Below, piece after piece: positions 44,959-56,477 of a stretch of DNA of 64,000 bases. The stretch comes from SPDF01 sp963812085. GTDB taxonomy: Bacteria; Gemmatimonadota; Gemmatimonadetes; Gemmatimonadales; GWC2-71-9. The stretch lies in the NCBI GenBank assembly GCA_963812085.1, contig CAWETL010000009.1:248001-312000 (forward strand), given 5' to 3'. A program made the position numbers and the translations under genes. Each line of letters begins with the position of its first letter. The first letter of the stretch is position 1. The notes beneath the pieces were generated by a model. It saw only the letters and a list, made by a program, of their open reading frames with translations. It did not search any database and had not been told where the DNA came from.

Positions 44959-46580
44959 GGCGTCCAGCGCCGGGAGCGCGCGAACGCCTGGCGGCGATCG
45001 ATGTCGGGTCCAACTCGATCCGCCTCCTGATCGCGACCTATGACCCGGCGACCGGCCTCGTCCCGATCGACGAGATCAAGGCGCAGCCGCGGCTCGCCCG
45101 GGGCCTCTCGGCCACCGGCGTCCTCGACGCGGACGCGATGGAGCGGGCCCTCGCGGCGCTCCGGCGGATGGCCGACGTCTGCCGCCGGCGCGGGGCCACG
45201 CGCGTCGCGGCGGTGGCCACGGCGGCCGTCCGCGAGGCGAGGAACGGCGCGGAGTTCGTCCGGCGAGTCCGGGAGGACGTCGGCCTTCCGCTCCGGGTCA
45301 TCGACACCGAGGAGGAGGCGCAGCTCTCCTACCGCTCGGTCAGCCTCCACTTCCGGCTCGCCGACACCAAGGCGCTGATCGCCGACATCGGCGGCGGCAG
45401 TCTCGAGTTGGTCGGCGCGGTGGACGGGCTGGTGGAGCTGAGCCGCTCGCTCCCGTACGGAGCGGTCCGGCTGACGGAGCAGTTCCTCCCCGGAGACCGG
45501 TCCCCGCGCCGGGAACTCAACGCCCTGCGCAAGCACCTCGCCAAGCGGCTCACTCGCCAGCTCCCCAAGCAGGCGTGGACCGGCGCCAAGGTGATCGGGT
45601 CCGGCGGGACCTTCACCAACCTCGGGCGGATGGTCGTCGCGCGCCGGGGCGGCGATCCCTCGGAGCCAGTCCATGGGACCGAGGTGTCGGTGGCGGAGGT
45701 CGAGCAGGTGCTGGAGTGGCTCGCCGCCCGCACCGCGCTGCAGCGACGCAACGTCCCCGGGCTCAATCCCGAGCGAGCCGACATCATCCTCGCCGGGTTG
45801 ACGGTCATCGCCTCCCTGCTCGAACGCCTGGACGCGCCGAGCGTGACCGTGAGCGCCTACGGGCTCCGCGAAGGCCTGCTCTGGCAGATGCTCGGCACGT
45901 CGGCGGCGCCCGCCGAACCGGTGGACCCGATGCAACTGGTCCGCAAGTTCGCCGACCGCTGCCGGACCGACCGCAAGCACGTCGAGCAGGTCCGGCGCCT
46001 CGCGCTGTCGCTCTACGACCAGATCGGCGAGGCGATGGGCTGCACCCCGGAGGAGCGGCACATCCTCGAGGCGGCCGGCATCCTGCACGACGTGGGGCAG
46101 CTGGTGAGCTACCAGCGTCACCACCGTCACAGCTACGAGCTCATCATGCACGCCGACCGGATCGGGCTGGGCGCCCGCGAGCGGGCGCTCGTGGCGCTCG
46201 TCAGCCGCTACCACCGCAAGGGCGGCCCCCGGAAAGCCCACCCCGAGTTCGCGGCCCTCTCCCCGGACGACCGCGCCCTCGTCCTGCGGACGGCCGGGCT
46301 CCTCCGGGTGGCGGACGGACTGGATCGCGGGCACACGGCGGTGGTGGAAGAGCTCACGGCGGAGTTGACGCGCAAGAAGCTGGTGTTGCGGATTGCGCCC
46401 AGGCGATCGGGTGCCAACATGGCGCTGGAGATGTGGGCGGGCCGGCGGAAGTCCGACGTGCTGCAGAAGGTGCTCGGCCGGAAGGTGACGTTCGCCGCGT
46501 CACTCGCCTCGCCGCCCAAGCCCCCCCGCGTCGACGGCGAACGACGCGCTACTCCCCGTAAGGCACCCAGACGTTCTTGA
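44955..46580 (+). CDS. Ppx/GppA phosphatase (exopolyphosphatase or pppGpp phosphohydrolase) with HD domain
   Basis: The protein should hydrolyse polyphosphate or pppGpp. The GTG at 44955 overlaps the phoU stop and gives 541 residues. The sugar-kinase/HSP70-like fold shows AAIDVGSNSIRLLIA, then IADIGGGSLELVG and VIGSGGTFTNLGRM. A C-terminal HD domain follows (ILEAAGILHDVGQLVSYQRHHRHS, about residues 370-500). This is the long Ppx type. Placement at the end of the pho operon favours exopolyphosphatase activity. Its 3' end overlaps the convergent ALDH16 gene by 32 bases. Confidence 0.9.
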   Translation: MRRPAPGARERLAAIDVGSNSIRLLIATYDPATGLVPIDEIKAQPRLARGLSATGVLDADAMERALAALRRMADVCRRRGATRVAAVATAAVREARNGAEFVRRVREDVGLPLRVIDTEEEAQLSYRSVSLHFRLADTKALIADIGGGSLELVGAVDGLVELSRSLPYGAVRLTEQFLPGDRSPRRELNALRKHLAKRLTRQLPKQAWTGAKVIGSGGTFTNLGRMVVARRGGDPSEPVHGTEVSVAEVEQVLEWLAARTALQRRNVPGLNPERADIILAGLTVIASLLERLDAPSVTVSAYGLREGLLWQMLGTSAAPAEPVDPMQLVRKFADRCRTDRKHVEQVRRLALSLYDQIGEAMGCTPEERHILEAAGILHDVGQLVSYQRHHRHSYELIMHADRIGLGARERALVALVSRYHRKGGPRKAHPEFAALSPDDRALVLRTAGLLRVADGLDRGHTAVVEELTAELTRKKLVLRIAPRRSGANMALEMWAGRRKSDVLQKVLGRKVTFAASLASPPKPPRVDGERRATPRKAPRRS

Positions 46581-48948
46581 TCTGCGTGGCGTGCCGGAGG
46601 AAGCGTTCTCCCTCGCCGGCCCCCGCATGCTCCCAGGGCGTCGCCGGGCCGGCGTGCACCCAGGTCTGCTTCAGGTTGCCGGCGGAGATCCGCTCCACCG
46701 CCGCACTTCCCTCCGCGCTCCCCCAGTACCACATCGCGTCCACGTCATCGTGCGCGGCGAGCACCGGCGCGAGTTCCTCGCGCGGGCCCGTGACGATGTT
46801 GAGCACGCCACCGGGCAGGTCCGAGGTGTCGAGCACCTGGTACAGGTCGGTGGCGAGGAGCGGCCAGCGTTCGGATGGCACGGCCACGACGGCGTTGCCC
46901 ATGGCCACGGGGGGAATGACCGTCGACAGGAATCCGAGGAGCGGCCAGTCCGTGGGACAGACGACGGCCATCACGCCCAGCGGCTCCGGCATCGCCAGGG
47001 TCACGTTCCGGTAGGGCGTGTGGTGAACCCGGCCGTCCCACTTGTCGGCCCAGGCGGCGTAGCTGAAGAGCCGCGCAAGCGAGAGCTCCACCTCCTGCGT
47101 GCCCTGGCGCCGGGTCCGGCCGGTCAGCGCCACGATCCTTGCGCCGAACTCGTCGGCGCGCGCCGCGAGGTTCTCGGCCAGGTAGTACAGCACCTGGGCC
47201 CGCGTGTGCGCCGTGGCGCGTGCCCACCCGGCCGCGGCCCGCGCCGCCTCGACCGCATTGCGCAGGTCCTTCCGGTTGCCATGGCCGACCTCGCCGACCA
47301 CCCGTCCCGCCGCATCGTGCACCGGCAGGCTGTACCCCGAATCGGGACGCGCCTGCTTGCCGCCGATGTAGAGCTTGGGGGTGCGGTCGATCGCTGGCGC
47401 GGCAGGGACGCGGGGAAGCGGGGAGGGCTCACGGAGCCTGGCATCGGCCTTCGGCGCGTACTTCCCGACTTCCCCGCCTCCCCGCCGTTCCACCTCCTTC
47501 ACGTACTCGAACAACCCTTCCTTCCCCCCCTCCCGACCGAAGCCGCTTTCCCGGTAGCCACCGAAGCCCGCGGCGGCGTCGAACACGTTCGTGCAGTTGA
47601 TCCAGACCGACCCCGCCTTGAGCTGCGGTGCGACGTCGAGGGCCAGGTTGATGTTCTCGCTCCACACGCTGGCCGCCAGTCCGTAGCGCGTGTTGTTGGC
47701 GAGCTCGACCGCCTCGGCGGGGGTGCGGAAGGTCATCATCACGACGACCGGCCCGAAGATCTCCACCTGCGCGATCGTGGCGGAGGGAGCCACGTCGGTG
47801 AAGAGGGTCGGCGGGTAGAAGTAGCCCTCCGTCGGGCAGCTCCACGACGGCTGCCACATCCGGGCGCCCTCCGCCTCCCCCTGCTCCACCAAGTCCCGGA
47901 TCTTGTTCAGTTGCACCGGCGCGATGATGGCGCCAATGTCCACCGCCTTGTCGAGGGGGTCACCCACCCGGAGCGTCTCCATGCGCGCCTTGAGGCGCGC
48001 TTCCAGTTCCGGCGCGATCCCCTCCTGCGCCAGGATCCGGGAGCCGGCGCAGCAGACCTGCCCCTGGTTGAACCAGATCGCATCCACCACGCCCTCGACC
48101 ACGCTGTCGAGCTCGGCGTCGTCGAAGACGAGAAACGGCGACTTGCCGCCGAGTTCGAGTGAGAGCTTCTTGCCGCTGCCGGCGGTCGCCACGCGGATCA
48201 GTCGGCCCACGTCGGTGGAGCCGGTAAAGGCGATCTTGTCCACCCCCGGATGGGCCACCAGCGCCTCGCCGGTGCGACCGTCGCCGGTGATGATGTTGAC
48301 GACGCCGGGCGGGAGCCCCGCTTCCTCGCACAGCTCGGCGAAGAGCAGCGCGCTGAGCGAGGTGAACTCCGCCGGCTTCAGCACCACGGCGTTTCCCGTC
48401 GCGAGGGCCGGCGCGATCTTCCAGGCGAGCATGAGGAGCGGAAAGTTCCACGGGATGATCTGCCCCGCCACGCCCACCGGTTCCATCCCCGGCAGCTCGC
48501 GCTCCATCAGCTGGGCCCACCCGGCGTGGTGGTAGAAATGGCGCGCTACGAGCGGGATGTCGATGTCGCGGGACTCGCGGATCGGCTTCCCGTTGTCGAG
48601 GGACTCCACCACCGACAGCAGCCGCGCGTGCCGCTGGACGGCGCGGGCGAGCGCGTAGAGGTGGCGCGCACGTCCGTGGCCGCCCAGTGCCCACCATCCG
48701 GGCTGGGCATTTCGCGCGGCCCCCACGGCACGGTCCACGTCGGCCGGGGTCGCCTGCGTGACCCGCGCGAGGGCGCGCGCGTTCCCGGGGTTGACCGTCT
48801 CGAACAGTTCGCCCGGTCGGCTCCATTCCCCCCCGATGAACAGGCCGAACGTGCGCCCGTGCCGGTCCAGCCACTCTTCGGCCGGCTTGGCGGATTCGGG
48901 GGCGGGGCCGTAGGCCATCGACGCGAAAATCTCGGGGACGGAAGCCAT
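46549..48948 (-). CDS. ALDH16-type aldehyde dehydrogenase with two ALDH domains
   Basis: The 799-residue protein has two aldehyde dehydrogenase domains. Domain 1 (about 35-490) is complete: IIPWNFPLLMLAWKIAPAL, FTGSTDVGR, LELGGKSPFLV (general base region) and FNQGQVCCAGSR, with catalytic Cys299. Domain 2 (about 525-799) keeps a Rossmann-like half (VICPTDWPLLGFLSTVIPPVA-like region) but ends without any catalytic cysteine. This is the known ALDH16 layout. The linker (about 490-525) is encoded by CGGGGAAG-type repeats. It lies 27 bases downstream of deoC, so acetaldehyde from deoxyribose breakdown is a plausible substrate. Confidence 0.9.
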   Translation of the reverse strand: MASVPEIFASMAYGPAPESAKPAEEWLDRHGRTFGLFIGGEWSRPGELFETVNPGNARALARVTQATPADVDRAVGAARNAQPGWWALGGHGRARHLYALARAVQRHARLLSVVESLDNGKPIRESRDIDIPLVARHFYHHAGWAQLMERELPGMEPVGVAGQIIPWNFPLLMLAWKIAPALATGNAVVLKPAEFTSLSALLFAELCEEAGLPPGVVNIITGDGRTGEALVAHPGVDKIAFTGSTDVGRLIRVATAGSGKKLSLELGGKSPFLVFDDAELDSVVEGVVDAIWFNQGQVCCAGSRILAQEGIAPELEARLKARMETLRVGDPLDKAVDIGAIIAPVQLNKIRDLVEQGEAEGARMWQPSWSCPTEGYFYPPTLFTDVAPSATIAQVEIFGPVVVMMTFRTPAEAVELANNTRYGLAASVWSENINLALDVAPQLKAGSVWINCTNVFDAAAGFGGYRESGFGREGGKEGLFEYVKEVERRGGGEVGKYAPKADARLREPSPLPRVPAAPAIDRTPKLYIGGKQARPDSGYSLPVHDAAGRVVGEVGHGNRKDLRNAVEAARAAAGWARATAHTRAQVLYYLAENLAARADEFGARIVALTGRTRRQGTQEVELSLARLFSYAAWADKWDGRVHHTPYRNVTLAMPEPLGVMAVVCPTDWPLLGFLSTVIPPVAMGNAVVAVPSERWPLLATDLYQVLDTSDLPGGVLNIVTGPREELAPVLAAHDDVDAMWYWGSAEGSAAVERISAGNLKQTWVHAGPATPWEHAGAGEGERFLRHATQIKNVWVPYGE
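47403..47426. repeat. CGGGGAAG-family repeat in the ALDH16 linker, left arm
   Basis: CAGGGACG, CGGGGAAG and CGGGGAGG occur in tandem. Together with 47461-47484 they form an inverted pair separated by 34 bases. Confidence 0.6.
47461..47484. repeat. CTTCCCCG-family repeat in the ALDH16 linker, right arm
   Basis: CTTCCCGA, CTTCCCCG and CCTCCCCG in tandem. The inverted relation to 47403-47426 mirrors the arms around the four-helix-bundle gene. The frame is kept and the arm encodes the RGGGEVGK part of the linker. Confidence 0.6.
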
Positions 48949-48975
48949 GGAATCCTTCTCCTCAGCGAGCGAGGA

Positions 48976-49980
48976 TCACGCCATCGGGTGGCGGTGAAAC
49001 GCCGAGTAGCGGCCAGTGGTGAAGAACTCGAGCTGACGCTCGATGTCGGCCAGGAGCCCGCTGGCGCCGAACCGGAAGAGTTCCGGCCTGAGCCACGCCG
49101 GCCCCAGTTCGTCCTTCATCATCGCGAGCCAGTCGAGCGAATCCTTCGCGGTCCGGATGCCGCCGGCCGGCTTGAAGCCGACGAGGTGTCCGGTCCGCTC
49201 ACGGTACTCGCGGATGGCGCGGACCATCACGAGGCCCACCGGGAGCGTGGCGTTGACCGGCTCCTTGCCGGTCGATGTCTTGATGAAGTCGGCGCCTGCC
49301 ATCATCGCCACCAGGCTGGCCCGGGCCACGTTGCGGAGCGGGCCGAGTTCGCCGGTGCCGAGGATCACCTTGACGTGCGCGTCGCCGCAGGCCTCGCGGA
49401 AGGTCCGGACCTCCTCGTACAGCGCCGCCCAGTCGCCGGTCAGCACGTGTGCCCGCGTGATCACCACGTCGATTTCGTCCGCACCTGCCTCGACCGAGGC
49501 CCGGATCTCGGCGACCCGCTGCGGGAAGGGGCTGAGCCCCGCCGGAAAGCCGGTGGACACGGCCGCGACCGGTATCCCGGTGCCGTGGAGCGACTCCACC
49601 GCCGTCGCCACCATCGCGTGGTAGACGCACACCGCCGCCACCCGGATACCCAGGCCCTCGGCGCCGAGCGCCGCGAGCAGGTCCTTGCGCACCGGGGACC
49701 GGGCCTTGGCAGAGAGGCGGCGCACGCGACCGGGGGTGTCGTCGCCTTGGAGGGTCGTCAGGTCCATCAGGGTGATGGCGCGGAGCAGCCACGCCGCCTG
49801 CCACTCCTTCTTGACCGTGCGGCGTTTCGGAATCGTCGCGGCCCGGCGCTCGATGGCGCTCCGGTTGGCCCTGGCGGCACGCACCCAGGCAAGGTCGAGC
49901 GGCATCCCGGGGTTGCGGGCATGCACGGAAACCGGAAAGTCGGCCGATTGGGTACCGGAGTGGATCGGGTTGGAGGCCAT
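48976..49980 (-). CDS. deoC: Deoxyribose-phosphate aldolase
   Basis: DeoC splits 2-deoxyribose-5-phosphate into acetaldehyde and glyceraldehyde-3-phosphate. The 334-residue sequence carries LTTLQGDDTPGRV, HVKVILGTGELG and the Schiff-base lysine K234 in DFIKTSTGKEPVNATLP, then VGFKPAGGIR with the second lysine. The N-terminal 70 residues are a charged extension compared with E. coli DeoC. GGGAG lies close to the ATG. The following ALDH16 gene could oxidise the acetaldehyde formed. Confidence 0.92.
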   Translation of the reverse strand: MASNPIHSGTQSADFPVSVHARNPGMPLDLAWVRAARANRSAIERRAATIPKRRTVKKEWQAAWLLRAITLMDLTTLQGDDTPGRVRRLSAKARSPVRKDLLAALGAEGLGIRVAAVCVYHAMVATAVESLHGTGIPVAAVSTGFPAGLSPFPQRVAEIRASVEAGADEIDVVITRAHVLTGDWAALYEEVRTFREACGDAHVKVILGTGELGPLRNVARASLVAMMAGADFIKTSTGKEPVNATLPVGLVMVRAIREYRERTGHLVGFKPAGGIRTAKDSLDWLAMMKDELGPAWLRPELFRFGASGLLADIERQLEFFTTGRYSAFHRHPMA

Positions 49981-50245
49981 TCGGCTCCCTGACGATGGAC
50001 GGTCGGGCGGTGCGGCGAGGGGGCCGCGCTGTCCTAATATATGGCCTCCGGAAGGGCGCGCCGGGGCCTCCGGCGCCGGAACGCCGACCGCGACGGGCTG
50101 GAACCCTTCCGGCACCCCCACGTAGGGAGGGGACGTTCTTCCCGCGGCCGAATCCGGCGCGGGGCAGCCCCGGTCATTGCAGTTCCCTCTCGCCGGCGTA
50201 CTTTCCCCTTCGTATGCTTGCGCCTCCCCAACCCACTTCGAGACC

Positions 50246-52492
50246 ATGATGCGTATCCGCACCCCGCTCCTCGCCTGGATCGCCCTGGGCCTGATCGCCA
50301 CGCCCGTCCTCGCGCAGCAAAAGGCCACCTTCAAGAACGTGACCGAGGCGCTGCAGGCGTCGGGCGCGATGTCCGGCCGCTCCGGGCCTCGCAGTGTGAA
50401 CTGGATCGACGGCGGGAAACGCTTTTCGTATACCACCCGCGGCGCCGACGGCGAGGAAATCCGCGCCACCGACCCCGCTACCGGGAGCGACACGCTGCTC
50501 TTTTCCGCCAAGGGCCTGACTTTTCCCGACACCGCCGCCCCCTTCGCCTACCAGTCGTTCCAGTTCGCGCAGGACTCGAAGCACCTCGTCTTCCAGACGC
50601 GATTCCGGCAGATCTACCGCCGGTCGGGTACGTCGGACTATTTCGTGTACTCGCTGGCCGATCACTCCATGCAGTTGGCCGCGCACGGCGCCCAGACCGG
50701 GCAGCTCTCCCCGGACGGCGCCCAGTTCGGCTACGAGGTCGGTGGCGACCTCTACGTGCGGAACCTCTCCACCAGCCAGGACAAGCGCCTGACCACCGGC
50801 GCCACCGAGACCTTGCACAACGGCCGCTTCGACTGGGTGTACGAGGAGGAGTTCGGCATGGCGCAGGCCTGGAATTGGTCGCCGGACAGCCGGCACCTGG
50901 CCTACTGGCAGGTGGACGAGAGTGCCGAGCCCACCATCCAGCTCTCGAACTACGAGGGGGCCCACCCGGAATGGGAGAAGCTCCGGATCCCGCAGCCCGG
51001 CGATTCCAACCCCAAGGTGCGCATCGGGGTGGTGGACGTGCAGAGCGGCAAGCAGGTCTGGCTGGACACCGGGGCCACCGGCGATTTCTACATTCCGCGC
51101 ATCTACTGGACCAGCGCCGCCGACACCCTTGCCGTCCTGGAGCTCAACCGGAAGCAGAACACCCTCCGGCTCTTCTTCTTCAACGTGCAGGACGGCGGAC
51201 GGCGCCTGGTGCGGACGTGGACCAGTGACACCTGGATCGACGTCTACGACTTCTACGCCGGCATCCAGGACATGATGACCTTCCCGTCCGGCAGCCGGGA
51301 GTTCTTCTGGATTTCGGATGCCGACGGCTGGCAGCACATCTACCGTTACGACTACTCGGGCAAGCTGATCAACCAGGTCACCTCCGGCCCCTGGACCGTC
51401 ACCCGCATCGAGGGGACGGACCCGGCCACCAAGACGATCTACTACAGCTCCACCGAGGTCTCGCCCCTGCAGCGCCAGCTCTACGCCGTCCGGTTCGACG
51501 GCAAGGGCAAGCGCCGGCTGACCACGACCCCCGGCACCCACGCGATCGACATGTCGCCGGACGCGCACTACTACATCGACCGCTGGTCCTCCACGACGCA
51601 GCCCAGGCAGGTGGAACTCCGGGCCACCTCCGGGAAGATGCTCAAGAAGCTCGAGGATAACGCCGCGGTCAGCACCTGGATCGCCTCGCACGCCTACTCG
51701 CCGGTGGAGCTCTTCAAGTTCACGACGTCGGACGGCGTGACCCTCGACGGCTCCATGATCAAGCCGCCCGACTTCGACCCGGCAAGGAAGTATCCGGTCA
51801 TCCTCGCCATCTACGGCGGGCCCGGCTCGCAGCAGGTGTACGACCGGTTTGCCGCGAACGGCATCGACCAGTGGCGGGCCCAGCAGGGATACATCGTGGT
51901 CGGGCTCAACAACCGCGGGTCCAACAACTACGGCAGCGCGTTCATGAAGCAGGTCTATCATCACCTCGGCAGGTTCGAGGCGATGGACTTCGCCGAGACC
52001 GCCCGGTGGCTTGGCACCCAGCCCTATGTGGACGGCGGCCGGATCGCCATCGAAGGCACCAGCTACGGCGGGTACAGCGTGCTGTACACCATGGCCACCC
52101 ACCCGGGCGCCTTCGCAGCCGGCCTGGCCAACTCCGCCGGGACCGACTGGCGCCTGTACGACACGATCTACACCGAGCGCTACATGGACCTGCTCGCCGA
52201 CAACGCCGCCGGCTACGACAGCTCCTCCGTGAACTCCCGGGCCGGGCGCATCACCGGGAAGCTGCTGGTGATTCACTCGATGATGGATGACAACGTCCAC
52301 CCGGTGAACACGATGCAGTTCCTGACGGCCATCACGGACGCGGGCGTGGACGCCGAGGTGCGGATCTACCCGCCCGGCCGCCACGGGGCCGCCTACAATT
52401 TCCAGAGCTTCAAGATGATCCAGGAAGTGGAAGACCGCTTCCTCGCCCGCACCATCGGCCAGGGCGCCGGCCGCCCCGCCGCGACGCCGTGA
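50246..52492 (+). CDS. S9B prolyl-oligopeptidase family protein (DPP-IV-like), exported
   Basis: The 748-residue protein has a Sec signal (MMRIRTPLLAWIALGLIATPVLA), a beta-propeller (about 40-500) and an alpha/beta-hydrolase domain. The DPP-IV dipeptide-clamp motif DWVYEEEFG is present. The catalytic triad is S606 (GTSYGGYS), D681/D682 (DDNVHP) and H713 (GRHG). It should release X-Pro or X-Ala dipeptides or act as a prolyl tripeptidyl peptidase. It is divergent from deoC across 265 bases, which hold TATATT on the minus strand as a possible -10 but no gene. Confidence 0.91.
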   Translation: MMRIRTPLLAWIALGLIATPVLAQQKATFKNVTEALQASGAMSGRSGPRSVNWIDGGKRFSYTTRGADGEEIRATDPATGSDTLLFSAKGLTFPDTAAPFAYQSFQFAQDSKHLVFQTRFRQIYRRSGTSDYFVYSLADHSMQLAAHGAQTGQLSPDGAQFGYEVGGDLYVRNLSTSQDKRLTTGATETLHNGRFDWVYEEEFGMAQAWNWSPDSRHLAYWQVDESAEPTIQLSNYEGAHPEWEKLRIPQPGDSNPKVRIGVVDVQSGKQVWLDTGATGDFYIPRIYWTSAADTLAVLELNRKQNTLRLFFFNVQDGGRRLVRTWTSDTWIDVYDFYAGIQDMMTFPSGSREFFWISDADGWQHIYRYDYSGKLINQVTSGPWTVTRIEGTDPATKTIYYSSTEVSPLQRQLYAVRFDGKGKRRLTTTPGTHAIDMSPDAHYYIDRWSSTTQPRQVELRATSGKMLKKLEDNAAVSTWIASHAYSPVELFKFTTSDGVTLDGSMIKPPDFDPARKYPVILAIYGGPGSQQVYDRFAANGIDQWRAQQGYIVVGLNNRGSNNYGSAFMKQVYHHLGRFEAMDFAETARWLGTQPYVDGGRIAIEGTSYGGYSVLYTMATHPGAFAAGLANSAGTDWRLYDTIYTERYMDLLADNAAGYDSSSVNSRAGRITGKLLVIHSMMDDNVHPVNTMQFLTAITDAGVDAEVRIYPPGRHGAAYNFQSFKMIQEVEDRFLARTIGQGAGRPAATP

Positions 52493-52526
52493 TCCGGCGC
52501 GCGCCCCCGACGCAAGGAGGAGTGCC

Positions 52527-53413
52527 ATGAACACGCCGATGCCGGGTCCGACGGCGCTGGGGACCGAGCGGAAGCCTCGTGACGAGGAGCTCGACGTGTA
52601 TGGCCTGACGCACATCGGCAACGTGCGGAAGACCAACCAGGACCATTTCCTGGTCTGTTCGCTTCGCCGGCAGGTCACCATTCACCGCACCAGCCTGCCC
52701 GACACGAGCCACTGGCCTGCGACGGAACGGCTCGCGTTCCTGGCCATGGTGGCGGATGGCGTCGGAAGCAGCGCGCTCGGCGAAGAGGCCAGCCGCCTGG
52801 CCGTCGAGGGAATCACCGAGTACGTGGCGCAGAGCATGAAGGCGTACTACACCGCGGACTCGACCGACGACGAGACCTTCTCCGCGGCCCTGCAGGATGC
52901 CGCGATGCAGGTGCACGCGCGGGTGGTCGAACAGGCGCAGGCCGATCCCGGCGGGCGCGGCATGGCCACGACGCTCACGCTCTTTCTCGGCGTGTGGCCG
53001 CGGGCCTACCTGCTCCAGCTGGGCGACAGCCGCGCCTACCTGTTGCGGGACGGCAAGCTGACGCAGATCACGCGGGATCAGACCATGGCGCAGGAACTCG
53101 TCGACCAGGGGGTCCTCACCAGGACAGAGGCGCCCCGGACCCGCTGGGCCCACGTCCTCTCCAGCGCCATCGGCGGCCAGCAGACCGCGCCCGTGGTGAC
53201 GCGGATCGAGAGCGTGTGGAACCAGGTCGTGCTGCTCTGCAGCGACGGACTGACGAAACACGTCCCGGACGAGAAGATCGCGGCACGGCTCAGCGCCATG
53301 ACCTCCGCGCAGCAGGTCACCGAACAGCTGCTGCAGGACGCGCTGGCGGACGGCGGCAGCGACAACATCACCATCATCGTCGGCCGCGCGGTGAAGCAGC
53401 CGGGAAGCGACGC

Positions 53414-53417
<4 letters not shown>
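52527..53417 (+). CDS. PP2C-family protein serine/threonine phosphatase
   Basis: The metal-dependent phosphatase should reverse Ser/Thr phosphorylation by the adjacent kinase. A strong AAGGAGGAG precedes the ATG. The 296-residue sequence has TNQDHFLV, VADGVGSSALGEEAS (metal-binding Asp and Gly), LGDSRAYLLRDG and GGSDNITIIV. No membrane segment is visible. The stop overlaps the kinase gene by four bases (GTGA), the usual phosphatase-kinase pairing. Confidence 0.92.
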
Positions 53418-55582
<2,165 letters not shown>

Positions 55583-55612
55583 GTTTTTCTCCCCTCAACC
55601 CACGACGAGCCG

Positions 55613-56458
55613 ATGCCCAACATCGCCAGTTTTCATCCACAGATCGTCCATTTCATCGTCGTCCTCGGCTTCATCGGCGTGGGGCTCCGGCTCCTCTCGC
55701 TGGTCACGAAGCTCGAGTGGATCAGGCCCGCGGCCACGCTGGCACTCCTGGCTGCCGCCGTGGCGGCGGTCGTCGGCGCGCGGTCCGGCGACGAAGCCCA
55801 CGAGGCCTCGGAACGGATGCCTGGCGCGCGGACTGCCGTGCAGGAGCACGAAGAGTTGGGGGAAAAGACCCGGAACCTCTTCCTGGTCGTGGCGGGCTTC
55901 GAACTCCTCGCCCTCGCGATGCGCAAGAATGAGAAGGTCCGGCGGGTGGCGCTGGTCGGCTCGGCGGTCGCGGGGGTGGTGGCGGCGTTCTTCCTGTTCG
56001 ATGCGGCCGAGCACGGCGGCGAGCTGGTCTACGGGTATGCGGGCGGCGTCGGCACCCGCTCCGGCAAGCCCGAGGACATCAAGCACCTGCTCGTGGCCGG
56101 GCTGTACAACGCGGCACGCTCGGACCGCGAGGCGGGCGACAGCGCCAGCGCCGCGCGGCTCACCGAGGAACTCGTGCGCCAGATGCCCGGCGACCCCGGC
56201 GTCGCGTTCCTCGCCGTACGCTCGCTCCTGGTGGACCGGAATGACCCGGCGGCCGCCATGGCGGCGCTCGACAGCCTCGCGCTTCCCCCCGACAACCCGA
56301 GGCTCGTCCTCCAGTCGGCCATGCTGCGGAGCGACATCTTTGTCGCCATGGGACACCCGGACTCCGCCCGGGCCGCACTGCAATCGGTACTCCAGCAGTA
56401 TCCCGACAATCCGATGGTACAGCGCGTGGTGGGGGAGGCCGCGGCGAAGCTGCCCTGA
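55613..56458 (+). CDS. DUF2231-like membrane protein with TPR-like C-terminus
   Basis: The N-terminal part reads SFHPQIVHFIVVLGFIGVGL, the DUF2231 hallmark, with four predicted helices up to about residue 140. The following ELVRQMPGDPGVAFLAVRSLLV and LQSAMLRSDIFVAMGHPDSA stretches look like tetratricopeptide repeats, perhaps outside the membrane. Total 281 residues. It lies 30 bases after the kinase gene, so it may belong to the same unit. The function of DUF2231 proteins is not established. Confidence 0.75.
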   Translation: MPNIASFHPQIVHFIVVLGFIGVGLRLLSLVTKLEWIRPAATLALLAAAVAAVVGARSGDEAHEASERMPGARTAVQEHEELGEKTRNLFLVVAGFELLALAMRKNEKVRRVALVGSAVAGVVAAFFLFDAAEHGGELVYGYAGGVGTRSGKPEDIKHLLVAGLYNAARSDREAGDSASAARLTEELVRQMPGDPGVAFLAVRSLLVDRNDPAAAMAALDSLALPPDNPRLVLQSAMLRSDIFVAMGHPDSARAALQSVLQQYPDNPMVQRVVGEAAAKLP

Positions 56459-56477
56459 CCACGGGAGCCCAGCCCCA

